Assembly: GCA_033813475.1 (NCBI GenBank)
Contig: JAPXRP010000005.1
Coordinates: 1-48,565, forward strand
DNA: 48,565 nucleotides
Source: JAAYBR01 sp033813475
GTDB taxonomy: Bacteria; Hydrogenedentota; Hydrogenedentia; Hydrogenedentales; CAITNO01
Reading direction: 5' to 3'
Shown: positions 25,964 through 33,913 of the stretch, one piece after another
How positions within the stretch are numbered: position 1 is the stretch's first letter
Layout: each line of letters begins with the position of its first letter
The notes under the pieces: generated by a model
Seen by the model: the letters and a program-made list of their open reading frames with translations, nothing else
Database searches by the model: none
Told to the model about the DNA's origin: nothing
Position numbers and translations under genes: made by a program

Positions 25964-26584
25964 ATGCTCGCTTTCCTCACATCTGGTGTCGTTCTGGGCC
26001 TCTCGGCCGGGTTCTCGCCCGGGCCGCTGTTCACCCTGGTCATTGCCCAGGCCATGCGGCACGGCGCGCGCGAGGGGGCCAAAGTGGCCCTCGTGCCGCT
26101 CTTCATAGACCCTCCGGTCGCCGTCCTGTCGGTGCTGGTGCTGACGCATCTGACGGCGTTCAAGATGATTCTCGGCGGCATATCGCTTCTCGGTTCGGTG
26201 GTTGTCGGCTATATCGCCTACGAGGGGATGCGAACCACGGGGTATGACGTCGCGGAGGGGGTGGAGGGGGCTCCCCGTTCCCTGGCCAAGGGGTTGCTGG
26301 TGAACTTCCTGAGTCCGCACCCCTACCTCTTCTGGCTCACCGTGGGCGGGCCGATCGCCCTCAGGGGCTGGGAGCGCTCCCCGGCGGCCGGCGTCGCCTT
26401 TGTCACGGGCTTCTGCGTCGCCATCGTGGGGGCAAAGGTGGCCCTCGCCGTGTCGGCGGGGACGTCCCGGCGTTTCCTCACGGGAAACGGGTACCGGTGG
26501 GTCATGCGGGGCCTGGGGGCGCTGATGGCCGTTTTTGCGGTATTATTGGTATGGAACGCCGTGGAACTGCTGACCGCGTCCTGA
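25964..26584 (+). CDS. LysE/RhtB-family amino acid exporter
   Basis: 206 aa integral membrane protein with about six hydrophobic segments. The N-terminus GLSAGFSPGPLFTLVIAQAM is the characteristic LysE/RhtB signature (G-x-x-x-GPG-like turn). Further signature regions are GGISLLGSVVVGYIAYEGM and GLLVNFLSPHPYLFWLTVGGP. Family members export amino acids or related small molecules across the inner membrane; the substrate is not predictable. It is probably translated from a leaderless message. The esterase gene begins 29 bases downstream on the same strand. Confidence 0.88.
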   Translation: MLAFLTSGVVLGLSAGFSPGPLFTLVIAQAMRHGAREGAKVALVPLFIDPPVAVLSVLVLTHLTAFKMILGGISLLGSVVVGYIAYEGMRTTGYDVAEGVEGAPRSLAKGLLVNFLSPHPYLFWLTVGGPIALRGWERSPAAGVAFVTGFCVAIVGAKVALAVSAGTSRRFLTGNGYRWVMRGLGALMAVFAVLLVWNAVELLTAS

Positions 26585-26613
26585 GCCTGCGCGGCCGGAG
26601 AGGAGGTGCGTCC

Positions 26614-27483
26614 ATGCGTGCAATGATGGTTCCCGTGCTGGCGGGGCTTGTGGCCGCCTGCATTTCCGGGTGCGCCGGAAATTCGTCCATCGAGGTGGGC
26701 GGCCTGAAACGGACCTTTGTCCTGCACGTCCCCCCAAACCTGTCCACCCCCGCGCCCCTGGTGCTGGTGCTGCACCCCTTCACCGGGTCGGGCCGGCAGA
26801 TGCGGCGGGTGACCGGTCTGGACGCCCTGGCCGACCGCGAGGGGTTCATCGTGGCCTATCCCAACGGACGCCAGCGCCGCTGGAATGTGGGGGCCTTTGG
26901 GGAGGGCGGCGAGGACGATGTGACCTTCCTCGACGCGCTCATTGACCACATCGCCGCGAATCATCCCGTGGACCGGTCGCGGGTCTGCCTCACCGGCGGG
27001 TCCAACGGCGGGATGATGGCCCAGTACTACACCTGTGTCCGCCCGGAAAGGGTGGCCGCCGTGGCCCCCATTTTCGGCACCCTGCCCCGCGAAACCGCCG
27101 CGCTGTGCCCGCCCGGCCCGCCGAAACCCGCTCTGTTCATCCACGGCACCGAGGACCCCGTCCTGCCCTATGAGGGCGGGGGAGAGGGCGCCGTGCTGTC
27201 CGTGAAGGAGAATGTCGCCTTTTGGACCGCGCGCAACGGGTGCCCGGGAAGCGCCGCCGAATCGGCGCTCCCCGACACGGACCCCAACGACGGCACCGCC
27301 ACCCGGCGCGTGGCATTCACGGGGTGCGCGGCCGACGTGGAGCTGTACATTGTGGAGGGCGGCGGACACACCTGGCCCGGCGGCGGGCCCGACTATCCCC
27401 GCTGGATCGTCGGCCGCACGGCCCGCGACTTCTCCGCCAGCGAAACGATATGGGCGTTTTTCAGGGACAAGGCCGTTCTGTGA
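26614..27483 (+). CDS. Lipoprotein PHB-depolymerase/feruloyl-esterase-type hydrolase
   Basis: 289 aa from ATG 26614 with AGGAGG upstream. A lipoprotein signal ends in a lipobox (ACISGC), so the protein should be lipid-anchored. An alpha/beta hydrolase of the LpqC/esterase-PHB-depolymerase group follows. PLVLVLHPFTGSG precedes the oxyanion region. The nucleophile elbow GGSNGGM, the Asp of IHGTEDPVLP and the His of EGGGHTWPGG complete the triad. FIVAYPNGRQRRWNVG is typical of the family. It likely de-esterifies plant-derived acyl-sugars or polyesters at the cell surface, which fits the xylanase nearby. Confidence 0.87.
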   Translation: MRAMMVPVLAGLVAACISGCAGNSSIEVGGLKRTFVLHVPPNLSTPAPLVLVLHPFTGSGRQMRRVTGLDALADREGFIVAYPNGRQRRWNVGAFGEGGEDDVTFLDALIDHIAANHPVDRSRVCLTGGSNGGMMAQYYTCVRPERVAAVAPIFGTLPRETAALCPPGPPKPALFIHGTEDPVLPYEGGGEGAVLSVKENVAFWTARNGCPGSAAESALPDTDPNDGTATRRVAFTGCAADVELYIVEGGGHTWPGGGPDYPRWIVGRTARDFSASETIWAFFRDKAVL

Positions 27484-27498
27484 CCCGGCCCCTCCCGG

Positions 27499-28269
27499 TC
27501 ACTTCGTCTCCGGGGCCGCCCATTCCACGGCGTTGCGCATGATCTGGCGCACGTTCTCATCGAAGAACACCGGGTCCGTCTCGTGCCCCGCCTGGAAGTA
27601 GAAGAACTTCCCCTTGCCGATCGTCCAGCACAGGCCGATGCGCGAGGGGTCCTCGCGGCCGTCCTTCAGCACGTGGACGCCCTCGAAGGGCACCGCCTCG
27701 GGCTCCGGCACCGCGTAGGGCTCGCTGTACCGCTCGCTGTGCTGAACCGTGAAATCCTTCACCCCCTTCGCGATGGGGTGGCTCGAGTCCTTCACCGTCA
27801 CCTTGAGGACCGTGGAGTCCAGCTCATACGCGCCCCAGGAGCACTCGGTGCCCATGAGCGCCCTGTTCGGCTTGGCGTAATGCGCGGAGTGCAGGGAGAT
27901 GAACCCCATGCCGTCCTCCTTCACCCGCTTCACAATCTTCTCCACCAGCTTGTCGCGCACGATCCCGTGGCGCTTGTGGCCCCACCAGATCAGCACATCG
28001 GCCCGCTTCAGCAGCTTGTCGGGCAGGCCCTGCTCGGGATCCTTGATGCCGGCCACGACGACTTCCCAGCCCTCCAGCGAGCCCAGCCCCTCGGCGATAG
28101 CCCCGTTGATGTCCTTGGGATAAATGTCCGTGCCCGCCGTCCCCTCGGACCACACCACCACACACCGCTTGGCGGACTTCGCCTCCGCCGCGTGCCCGAA
28201 AAACAGCCCCGCGCCCAGCGACACCGCCACCACCGCCAGGAGAACGGCGTACACTTTCCTGCTGCCCAT
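27499..28269 (-). CDS. Exported ThuA-domain protein
   Basis: 256 aa from ATG 28269 (AGAAGGA upstream), with a signal-peptide-like N-terminus (KVYAVLLAVVAVSLGAGLFF). The rest is a ThuA-like (class-I glutamine amidotransferase-related) domain: VVVWSEGTAGTDIYPKDIN, LIWWGHKRHGIV, GFISLHSAHYAKP and WTIGKGKFFYFQAGHETDP. ThuA proteins are linked to trehalose and other sugar utilisation, and exported ones are frequent in PVC-type bacteria. It is convergent with the esterase gene. Confidence 0.87.
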   Translation of the reverse strand: MGSRKVYAVLLAVVAVSLGAGLFFGHAAEAKSAKRCVVVWSEGTAGTDIYPKDINGAIAEGLGSLEGWEVVVAGIKDPEQGLPDKLLKRADVLIWWGHKRHGIVRDKLVEKIVKRVKEDGMGFISLHSAHYAKPNRALMGTECSWGAYELDSTVLKVTVKDSSHPIAKGVKDFTVQHSERYSEPYAVPEPEAVPFEGVHVLKDGREDPSRIGLCWTIGKGKFFYFQAGHETDPVFFDENVRQIMRNAVEWAAPETK

Positions 28270-28378
28270 CGCGTGAATCCTTCTGTTGTTCCCCGGCCTT
28301 GCCCGTCCGGAACGCCGGGGGCGGGCCAACCGCCCGCGCCGGAGCAATGATAATGAAACCGGCGGTCCCGCAACAAGC

Positions 28379-28407
28379 GGGACAACGCCCGGGAAACCGC
28401 GTATACT
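28379..28407 (+). promoter_or_regulatory. Putative promoter of the xylanase gene
   Basis: GGGACA (28379-28384), 17-base spacer, TATACT (28402-28407). The -35 is weak and the -10 good. It gives a leader of about 50 bases before the TTG start. Confidence 0.4.
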
Positions 28408-28463
28408 ACGGCAGTTGCTTTAGGCCCGGACACCTGCCTAGGCATCCAAAGGAGACCCGTCCC

Positions 28464-29753
28464 TTGCCAGGAATCTGCAAACGCCTCTTTCTGCAGACTG
28501 CGGTTGCCGCTGCGCTCCTTTGCCTCGCAGTGCTTCCCGCCCTTGCCCAGCCGCAGGCGGCGGACGGGGAGGAGCCTTGGCGCGTTGAAGCCCGGAAACG
28601 CATCGCCGAGACGCGGATGGGGGATCTGGTGGTCCGTGTCGTGGACGATGCGGGAAAACCCGCCGCCGGACGCCCCGTCCGGGTGGCCATGACCCGCCAC
28701 GCGTTTCCGTGGGGCACCTGCGTGCCGGCCGGCCGTCTGACGGGGGACGGGCCGGGGAATGAGACCTACCGGCGGCACCTCCGCGCGCTGTTCAACTGCG
28801 CGGTCCTGGAGAACGACCTGAAGTGGAACGCGTGGCACGGGGCCTATGGACCGTCCTACTCGCGCGAGAACACCCGCGCTGCGCTGGTCTGGCTCAAGGA
28901 AAACGGTTTCCGCGTCCGGGGACACACGCTGGTGTGGCCCGACTGGAAGTATCTCCTGCCCGAAGGGGAGGCCCTCGCGGCCGATCCTGCCGCCCTGCAG
29001 CGGCGCATCCTGGAGCATGTGGACGAGCTGGCCGCCTTCACCAAGGATTTCGTCTACGAGTGGGACGTTGTCAACGAACCGGCGCATCACGACGCCGTGA
29101 CCCGCGTGCTGGGGCCGGACGCCATGAAGGAGTGGTTCGTCCGCGCCCGGGCGGCCCTCCCGCCGTCCTGCCGCCTCTTTGTCAACGAGTACAACGTCGT
29201 GGAGCCGGGGGAGCCCGGGATCCCGGAAAGATACGCGCAGATCATCGCCGACCTAATCGCCGCCGGGGCGCCGCTGGAGGGCATAGGGTTCCAAAGCCAT
29301 TTCCAATTTGTCAGGGCCAATCCCGAGGGCGTCCTGGAAACCTTCGACACCTTCGCGCGTTTTGGGCTGCCCATCGTCGTCACGGAGTTCGACGCCGACT
29401 TCGCGGACGAGGCCGTTCAGGCCGCCTTCACACGGGACTACCTGACCGCCGCCTTCAGCCACCCCGCCTGCACCGGCTTCGTGTTCTGGGGGTTCTGGGA
29501 GGGCGCGCACTGGCGTCCGCAGTCCGCCCTGTTCCGGAAGGACTGGACGGAGAAGCCGAATCTGGCGGTCTACCGGGAACTCGTTTTCCGCGAGTGGTGG
29601 ACCGATGTCGAGGGCGTCACGGACGCGAACGGCGAACTGGCCGTCCGGGGCTTCAAGGGAGCCTACCGGATTCACCTCGGCGCGCAGGAGCACGAGGCGG
29701 CCATCGGGGATACGCCCGCCCGCGTGGAGCTCACCCTGGGGACGGATAACTGA
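28464..29753 (+). CDS. GH10 endo-1,4-beta-xylanase-type enzyme
   Basis: 429 aa from TTG 28464, selected because AAAGGAGA lies 9 bases upstream and a signal peptide (LFLQTAVAAALLCLAVLPALA) follows; no ATG fits. A small N-terminal beta domain (GDLVVRVVDDAGKPAAGRPV) precedes the GH10 TIM barrel: NCAVLENDLKWNAW, RVRGHTLVWPDW, the acid/base Glu of WDVVNEP, and the nucleophile Glu of VTEFDADF. GFVFWGFWEGAHW and the C-terminal strands are also typical. It hydrolyses internal beta-1,4 bonds of xylan outside the cell. Family assignment is firm; exact specificity is inferred. Confidence 0.93.
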   Translation: MPGICKRLFLQTAVAAALLCLAVLPALAQPQAADGEEPWRVEARKRIAETRMGDLVVRVVDDAGKPAAGRPVRVAMTRHAFPWGTCVPAGRLTGDGPGNETYRRHLRALFNCAVLENDLKWNAWHGAYGPSYSRENTRAALVWLKENGFRVRGHTLVWPDWKYLLPEGEALAADPAALQRRILEHVDELAAFTKDFVYEWDVVNEPAHHDAVTRVLGPDAMKEWFVRARAALPPSCRLFVNEYNVVEPGEPGIPERYAQIIADLIAAGAPLEGIGFQSHFQFVRANPEGVLETFDTFARFGLPIVVTEFDADFADEAVQAAFTRDYLTAAFSHPACTGFVFWGFWEGAHWRPQSALFRKDWTEKPNLAVYRELVFREWWTDVEGVTDANGELAVRGFKGAYRIHLGAQEHEAAIGDTPARVELTLGTDN

Positions 29754-29799
29754 GCATTGGCGTCCTGCCGGGAACGAGGTCGCTTCGGTCGCTTCGCTC

Positions 29800-29880
29800 C
29801 CTCGCGATGACGCCCCTTGTCTCCGTCATCGCGAGGAGGCCGCCCCGCGGCCGACGCGGCGATCTCTTGCCGGAATGCTT
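29800..29880. repeat. REP-like palindrome after the xylanase gene
   Basis: Perfect 13-bp arms CCTCGCGATGACG (29800-29812) and CGTCATCGCGAGG (29824-29836), then GCGGCCGACGCGGCGATCTC-like sequence. The element resembles the unit at 11457-11510. Confidence 0.75.
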
Positions 29881-29908
29881 GCGGCAGGAACAACCGCTTG
29901 TCTACACT
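29879..29908 (+). promoter_or_regulatory. Putative promoter of the RpiB-like gene
   Basis: TTGCGG (29879-29884), 18-base spacer, TACACT (29903-29908), 33 bases before the ATG. Confidence 0.4.
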
Positions 29909-29940
29909 GGCCCCGGTGACTTCACCCGGGAGTCTTTTCC

Positions 29941-30495
29941 ATGAAACGCCGAACCTTCCTGCAAACCGGACTCGGGGCCGCCGCCGTGGCGGCGGGCCTT
30001 CCCCGGAGCGCCAACGCCAGCGAGGAGCGCACCATGAACATCGTCGTCGCCGCCGACCCCTTCGCCGTGGACCTCAAGGACGCCGTGAAGGAGCACCTGG
30101 AGAAGCGGGGCTTCACGGTGGCGGACGTGGGGGCCGTCAAGGGCAGGGACATGCCCTACTACGACGCCGCGCCCCTCGCCGCCAAACTGCTCCAGGAGGG
30201 CGGGGCGGAGCGGGCCGTCCTCTTCTGCGGCACCGGCGCGGGCATGTGCATCGTCGCCAACAAGTTCAAGGGCGTGAGCGCGGTCTGCGTGGAGTCGGTC
30301 TTCTCCGCGAAGATGGCCCGCGCCATCAACGACGCCAACGTCATCACCCTGGGGGCCATGATCGTGGCCCCGTGGATGGCGAAGGAGATGGTGGACGCCT
30401 GGCTGGACACGAAGCACACCCAGGGGCTGGACGCCTTCGCCGGCTTCCTCAAGGACGCCTGCGCGCGCGTGAACGCCCTCGACACGGGGAAATAG
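29941..30495 (+). CDS. RpiB/LacAB-family protein with Tat signal and possible second start
   Basis: 184 aa. The first 30 residues (MKRRTFLQTGLGAAAVAAGL) are a twin-arginine signal, unusual for this normally cytoplasmic isomerase fold. The rest is RpiB-like: LKDAVKEHLEKRGFTVADVG, CGTGAGMCIVANK with the catalytic Cys retained, and NDANVITLGAMIV. Two conserved family histidines are absent: the DHAG motif reads DPFA, and the HD pair before the SAR segment reads VE. This may not be a ribose-5-phosphate isomerase. ATG 30034 is preceded by GAGGAG 6 bases upstream and would give a signal-less form, so two products are possible. Confidence 0.8.
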   Translation: MKRRTFLQTGLGAAAVAAGLPRSANASEERTMNIVVAADPFAVDLKDAVKEHLEKRGFTVADVGAVKGRDMPYYDAAPLAAKLLQEGGAERAVLFCGTGAGMCIVANKFKGVSAVCVESVFSAKMARAINDANVITLGAMIVAPWMAKEMVDAWLDTKHTQGLDAFAGFLKDACARVNALDTGK

Positions 30496-30498
30496 CCC

Positions 30499-31323
30499 AT
30501 GCCGGAAAATCCCGACCGTCCCTGGCAGATGCCCCTTTCCGTCCACTGCTGGGCCCTGGGCCTCTTCGCCGCCGCCACCCTCGCGGTCATCGCGGTGTTC
30601 CTCGCCTACGGGGACGTCAACGTGTGGGAGGGCTGGCGCGAGAGCGGCGAACTCCGCAAGCAGGGCTATGGCGAGCGGCTCTATGTGGAGAGCGTCTACC
30701 GCACCCGCGCCAACACCTGGTCCAACCTGGCCTATGTTCTGGTCGGACTCTACGCCATCGTCCTCGGCGTGAATGATCTGCGCCGGAAAGACCGGGCAGG
30801 GGAGGGGCACCTCCGGCGGCGGCCCGCCCTGGGCATCCTCTACGGCGTCGCCTGCTGCTATCTGGGCTTCGGCAGCGGCCTCTTCCACGCGTCCCTGACC
30901 CACTGGGGACAGCAGCTCGACGTGGCCGCCATGTACTCGCCCGTCGTCGTGCTCATCGCCCTGCACCTGGACCGCTTCCTGCCCGCGTGGCCGCTGTGGG
31001 TCGCCGCCGCCGTCGTCGCCTGCGCCCTGCTCTACGTGTACAAGTGGTCCATGTCCTCCGGCACCGTGCTGCCCGCGCTGATCCTCGCGGTGACCGTGCT
31101 GGCCGTCGCGGACCGGCTCCTCCGCATCGGGGGGCGCATGCAGTTCCGGTGGATGGCCGCCGCGCCGGTCTGCCTCGTGCTGGCCTACCAGTTCCGGCAA
31201 CTGGACATAGACCGCCGCTTCACGGGTCCGGACACCTGGCTGCAGGGCCATGTCCTGTGGCATTTCCTGACCGCCGCCACCCTGGCGACGGTCTACCTGT
31301 ACCACCGTTCAGAACGTGTCTGA
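30499..31323 (+). CDS. Ceramidase/CREST-family membrane protein
   Basis: 274 aa with about seven membrane segments, starting 3 bases after the RpiB-like stop, so probably one transcript. Signature segments of the alkaline ceramidase (CREST) superfamily are visible: ESVYRTRANTWSNLAYVLVG (the conserved Ser and Asn), GFGSGLFHASLTHWGQQLD (His and Asp) and the C-terminal GHVLWHFLTAA His. Together these form the metal-dependent amidohydrolase site. In bacteria the substrate is unknown and may be a sphingolipid-like or other amide-linked lipid. Confidence 0.75.
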   Translation: MPENPDRPWQMPLSVHCWALGLFAAATLAVIAVFLAYGDVNVWEGWRESGELRKQGYGERLYVESVYRTRANTWSNLAYVLVGLYAIVLGVNDLRRKDRAGEGHLRRRPALGILYGVACCYLGFGSGLFHASLTHWGQQLDVAAMYSPVVVLIALHLDRFLPAWPLWVAAAVVACALLYVYKWSMSSGTVLPALILAVTVLAVADRLLRIGGRMQFRWMAAAPVCLVLAYQFRQLDIDRRFTGPDTWLQGHVLWHFLTAATLATVYLYHRSERV

Positions 31324-31382
31324 ATACGGCCAACCCGATGCCACGACCGGCCAAAGCCCTCAAGCGTCCGCCCCAGCAGTCA

Positions 31383-31463
31383 CCCCCGCGAACGCGGGGG
31401 TCCATGCCTTCGGCGCGTGGCGCAGCCTGCTGACACAACATGGATTCCCGCGTGCGCGGGAAT
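31383..31463. repeat. Paired REP-like palindromes
   Basis: A perfect palindrome-like CCCCCGCG/CGCGGGGG unit (31383-31400) and ATTCCCGCG/CGCGGGAAT (31444-31463) face each other with outward TCCATG/CATGGA flanks. This is a two-REP (REPIN-like) layout between convergent genes. Confidence 0.75.
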
Positions 31464-31486
31464 GACGGCTGGGCGGCGGATTCCGG

Positions 31487-32350
31487 TCATGCCTCCGAAG
31501 AAGACTCCCCGGACACATCCTCCGGCTCCAGGGGGGAGCGGCGGTAGAACACCAGGCCGGCGCAGTAGACCAGCAGCAGGTAATAGAAGTTCAGCTCGCG
31601 GAACTCGGACAGGTTGCTGCTGATGGCGCCCGGTTCGCGGCCCGACGCCAGCGCCGCCGCGTGGTCTCCGGCCTGCCCCGCGTGGAACGCCTCCATCAGG
31701 TCGCTCAGGGTGCCCACCTGGGACTCCTCCCAGCTTCCCAGGGCGTGGGTGAGCGACCGCAGGAGCACGATGGCGATCACCGTCAGGATGGCGTACCTGT
31801 CCGGCGCGGCGTACTGGAGCCACTTGTTGCGGAACCGCATCGCCAGCAGCGGCAGCAGCACAAACACCCCGCCGATCAGGAGGTCGCCCGCCTTCTTGAA
31901 CGCCTTGTTCACGCCCGGCTGGTTGTGAAGGTTGACCGGCCGCGCCATCAGGTCAATCTCGGCGATGAGCTCGGGCGGCCATTCGCGCATGGGCTGAAAC
32001 CAGTGAAACTCGTTCCCGCCGAAGAAATACGCGCGCACATGGGTGCCGTAGTCAATCTCCTCCGCGAAGACAAACAGGGCGCACGCGGCCAGCCCCGCCC
32101 AGGCCGCCCGCTCCAGGGCGTGCTTCTTCCGCAGCACCCCGGCGCAGGCCACGCCCACGAGGGCCAGCAGCACCAGATTTTGCAGGTTCTCCAGCAGCCC
32201 GAACTCCCGCCACGCGTCGGGCGACAGGGGCGGCAGCTTCGGGCAGACCAGCCGCTGGAGCACAATGTTCCCGGAGAAATACAGGACCATCAGGGCCAGA
32301 CTCACCGCCGCCGGAACGACCACATAAACGAACACCTTCCGCTTGTCCAT
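31487..32350 (-). CDS. Unrecognised polytopic membrane protein
   Basis: 287 aa, about six to seven hydrophobic segments, starting at ATG 32350. I do not recognise the family. Visible features are a conserved-looking acidic/His cluster FVFAEEIDYGTHVRAYFFGG, followed by EFHWFQPMREW, LHNQPGVNKAFKKAG and RSLTHALGSWEESQVG. The EE-x-D-x-G-x-H arrangement in a membrane context suggests a metal-binding site (inference). It is convergent with the ceramidase-like gene, from which it is separated by the REP pair. Confidence 0.7.
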   Translation of the reverse strand: MDKRKVFVYVVVPAAVSLALMVLYFSGNIVLQRLVCPKLPPLSPDAWREFGLLENLQNLVLLALVGVACAGVLRKKHALERAAWAGLAACALFVFAEEIDYGTHVRAYFFGGNEFHWFQPMREWPPELIAEIDLMARPVNLHNQPGVNKAFKKAGDLLIGGVFVLLPLLAMRFRNKWLQYAAPDRYAILTVIAIVLLRSLTHALGSWEESQVGTLSDLMEAFHAGQAGDHAAALASGREPGAISSNLSEFRELNFYYLLLVYCAGLVFYRRSPLEPEDVSGESSSEA

Positions 32351-32387
32351 CCGTCTCTCCCGATATCCGCTTGCGTCCGGAACGCCC

Positions 32388-33533
32388 TCAGTCCTTGATC
32401 ACCAGCTTGTCCTTCTCCGGCAGGGCGGGGAAGGGGGCGTGGGGCTCCGTCTGGTACCAGTACGCCACCGACGCCTGGTCGTCCTGCAGGGGCAGGTAGC
32501 GCCCCTCGCTCTGCCAGCCGATGGACTGGATCGTCACGCGCAGGTCGCTCTTGAAGCGGATGGGGTCGGTGATGTGCCAGCGGTACTGGCCGAAACGGCG
32601 CTGCTCGCCCTTGTAAGGAATGTGGTGAAACCCCGTGTACGGGCTTGTGAAGTTGTCATACACATCCACGCCGTTCTCCTTGCGGTCGTTGTAGCCGTAG
32701 GAGCCGCAGAAGTAGTCCTCCTCACCCGTGCCGCAGATCGTCGGGAAATCCGTGTCGCCGTCCATATAGAACTTGATCTCGCCCTCGCCCCACCAGCCCT
32801 CGCTGTTCGCGCCATGGGCCAGATAGGTGCCCACATACATCCCCGTCCCCTTGACGCCGTCGAGGATGGTGTACACGTCCTTGTACGGCAGGGGGTTCAC
32901 CCGGCGGAACTGGGCGTGGAAATACGCCGCGTTCTCGGGCACCGCCTCCAGCGAGTAGTCTATCTGGTAGTAGATCGTCGCCCGCTTCTCGGCCAGGTTC
33001 TCCATCGTCACCTTGCACGACTTGCGGAAGGGCATCTGCCAGTAGGAGTTCAGGCCGCTGCGCGGGTTCACGCACATGGCCAGCGACGTCACCCGCGGCT
33101 CGTTGCCCATGCCCCAGCCCGCCGTGAAGAAGTCGCCTGCGGGCACCTCCACCGACGGCTGCTCCTCGCCGTCCCAGTAGAAGCGCAGGATCATGAGCCG
33201 GTAGTCGCCCACCGGCGTCATCCAGATGTGGTTGATGACGCCCGACCCCTGGATCTCGCCCAGCGTGAAGGTCTGGCCCGGCTCGATGTGAATGTAAGGG
33301 TTCACCTTCCAGCCCTGGCCCAGCTCCCGCGCCGCCTTCGCCGCCGTCCCCTCCTCAAGCGTGGCCATGCCGCCCTTGCCCTTCTCCCCCGTGAAGTTCT
33401 CCGGGCTGATGGACCGCGTCTCCGCGTCCTTCAGCACATACAGGCCGTCCAGGCCGCCGACACCCTGCGCCATCGCGCCGGGGGCGGACAGGGCCAGCAG
33501 GGGAAGCAGAAAAGACAGATTTCTCGCGCTCAT
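32388..33533 (-). CDS. Exported DUF2961 protein (GH172 family)
   Basis: 381 aa with a signal peptide (MSARNLSFLLPLLALSAPGAMA). The body is DUF2961, now glycoside hydrolase family GH172: NPYIHIEPGQTFTLGEIQGS, INHIWMTPVGDYRLMILRFY, VEVPAGDFFTAGWGMGNE, KFYMDGDTDFPTICGTGEED, then YTGFHHI and RWHITDPIRF. The Glu residues of GTGEEDYF lie in the catalytic region. Characterised GH172 enzymes act on fructofuranose or arabinofuranose glycosides. It probably removes furanosyl side chains in the periplasm or outside the cell. Confidence 0.88.
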   Translation of the reverse strand: MSARNLSFLLPLLALSAPGAMAQGVGGLDGLYVLKDAETRSISPENFTGEKGKGGMATLEEGTAAKAARELGQGWKVNPYIHIEPGQTFTLGEIQGSGVINHIWMTPVGDYRLMILRFYWDGEEQPSVEVPAGDFFTAGWGMGNEPRVTSLAMCVNPRSGLNSYWQMPFRKSCKVTMENLAEKRATIYYQIDYSLEAVPENAAYFHAQFRRVNPLPYKDVYTILDGVKGTGMYVGTYLAHGANSEGWWGEGEIKFYMDGDTDFPTICGTGEEDYFCGSYGYNDRKENGVDVYDNFTSPYTGFHHIPYKGEQRRFGQYRWHITDPIRFKSDLRVTIQSIGWQSEGRYLPLQDDQASVAYWYQTEPHAPFPALPEKDKLVIKD

Positions 33534-33656
33534 GATCCAGGCTCCCGAGGTTGCGGACGGGCCGTGCGTGCCCGTGCCATGCGGGATAAGGTACCTGTTT
33601 GGAGAGTCAAGTTCAAGGGAAACGCGCGGCCCGGCGAAACGCCCCGGTCACCGCCC

Positions 33657-33800
33657 CCCTGGGATCGCCAGGCTCCAGCCTGGCCAGGCGGGCGGGAAGC
33701 CCTAACCCCGCAGGCAGCGACCTGCAACATCCTAAGGCATTGACACAGCCGAAGCCTCACGCGGTGACCCCTGCCAGGCTGGAGCCTGGCGATCCCAGGG
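33657..33800. repeat. 144-bp element with perfect 28-bp inverted ends
   Basis: Left arm 33657-33684 and right arm 33773-33800 are exact reverse complements over 28 bases. Each arm holds its own inner palindrome (CCAGGCTCCAGCCTGG). The 88-base middle has no ORF. The shape is that of a REPIN or small non-autonomous element. The remaining bases of the 33534-33913 gap show no gene; the last 100 contain the leader of the next gene. Confidence 0.9.
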
Positions 33801-33913
33801 AGCGGTCCCAGGGACGTTGCCGAGACTTGCCTCCCGCCGCAGCAATGGAACATACTAGAAACGCAGCCCGCCCGTGGACGGCACGGCGGCCGCCAACCCA
33901 AGGAGTTTGCAGC

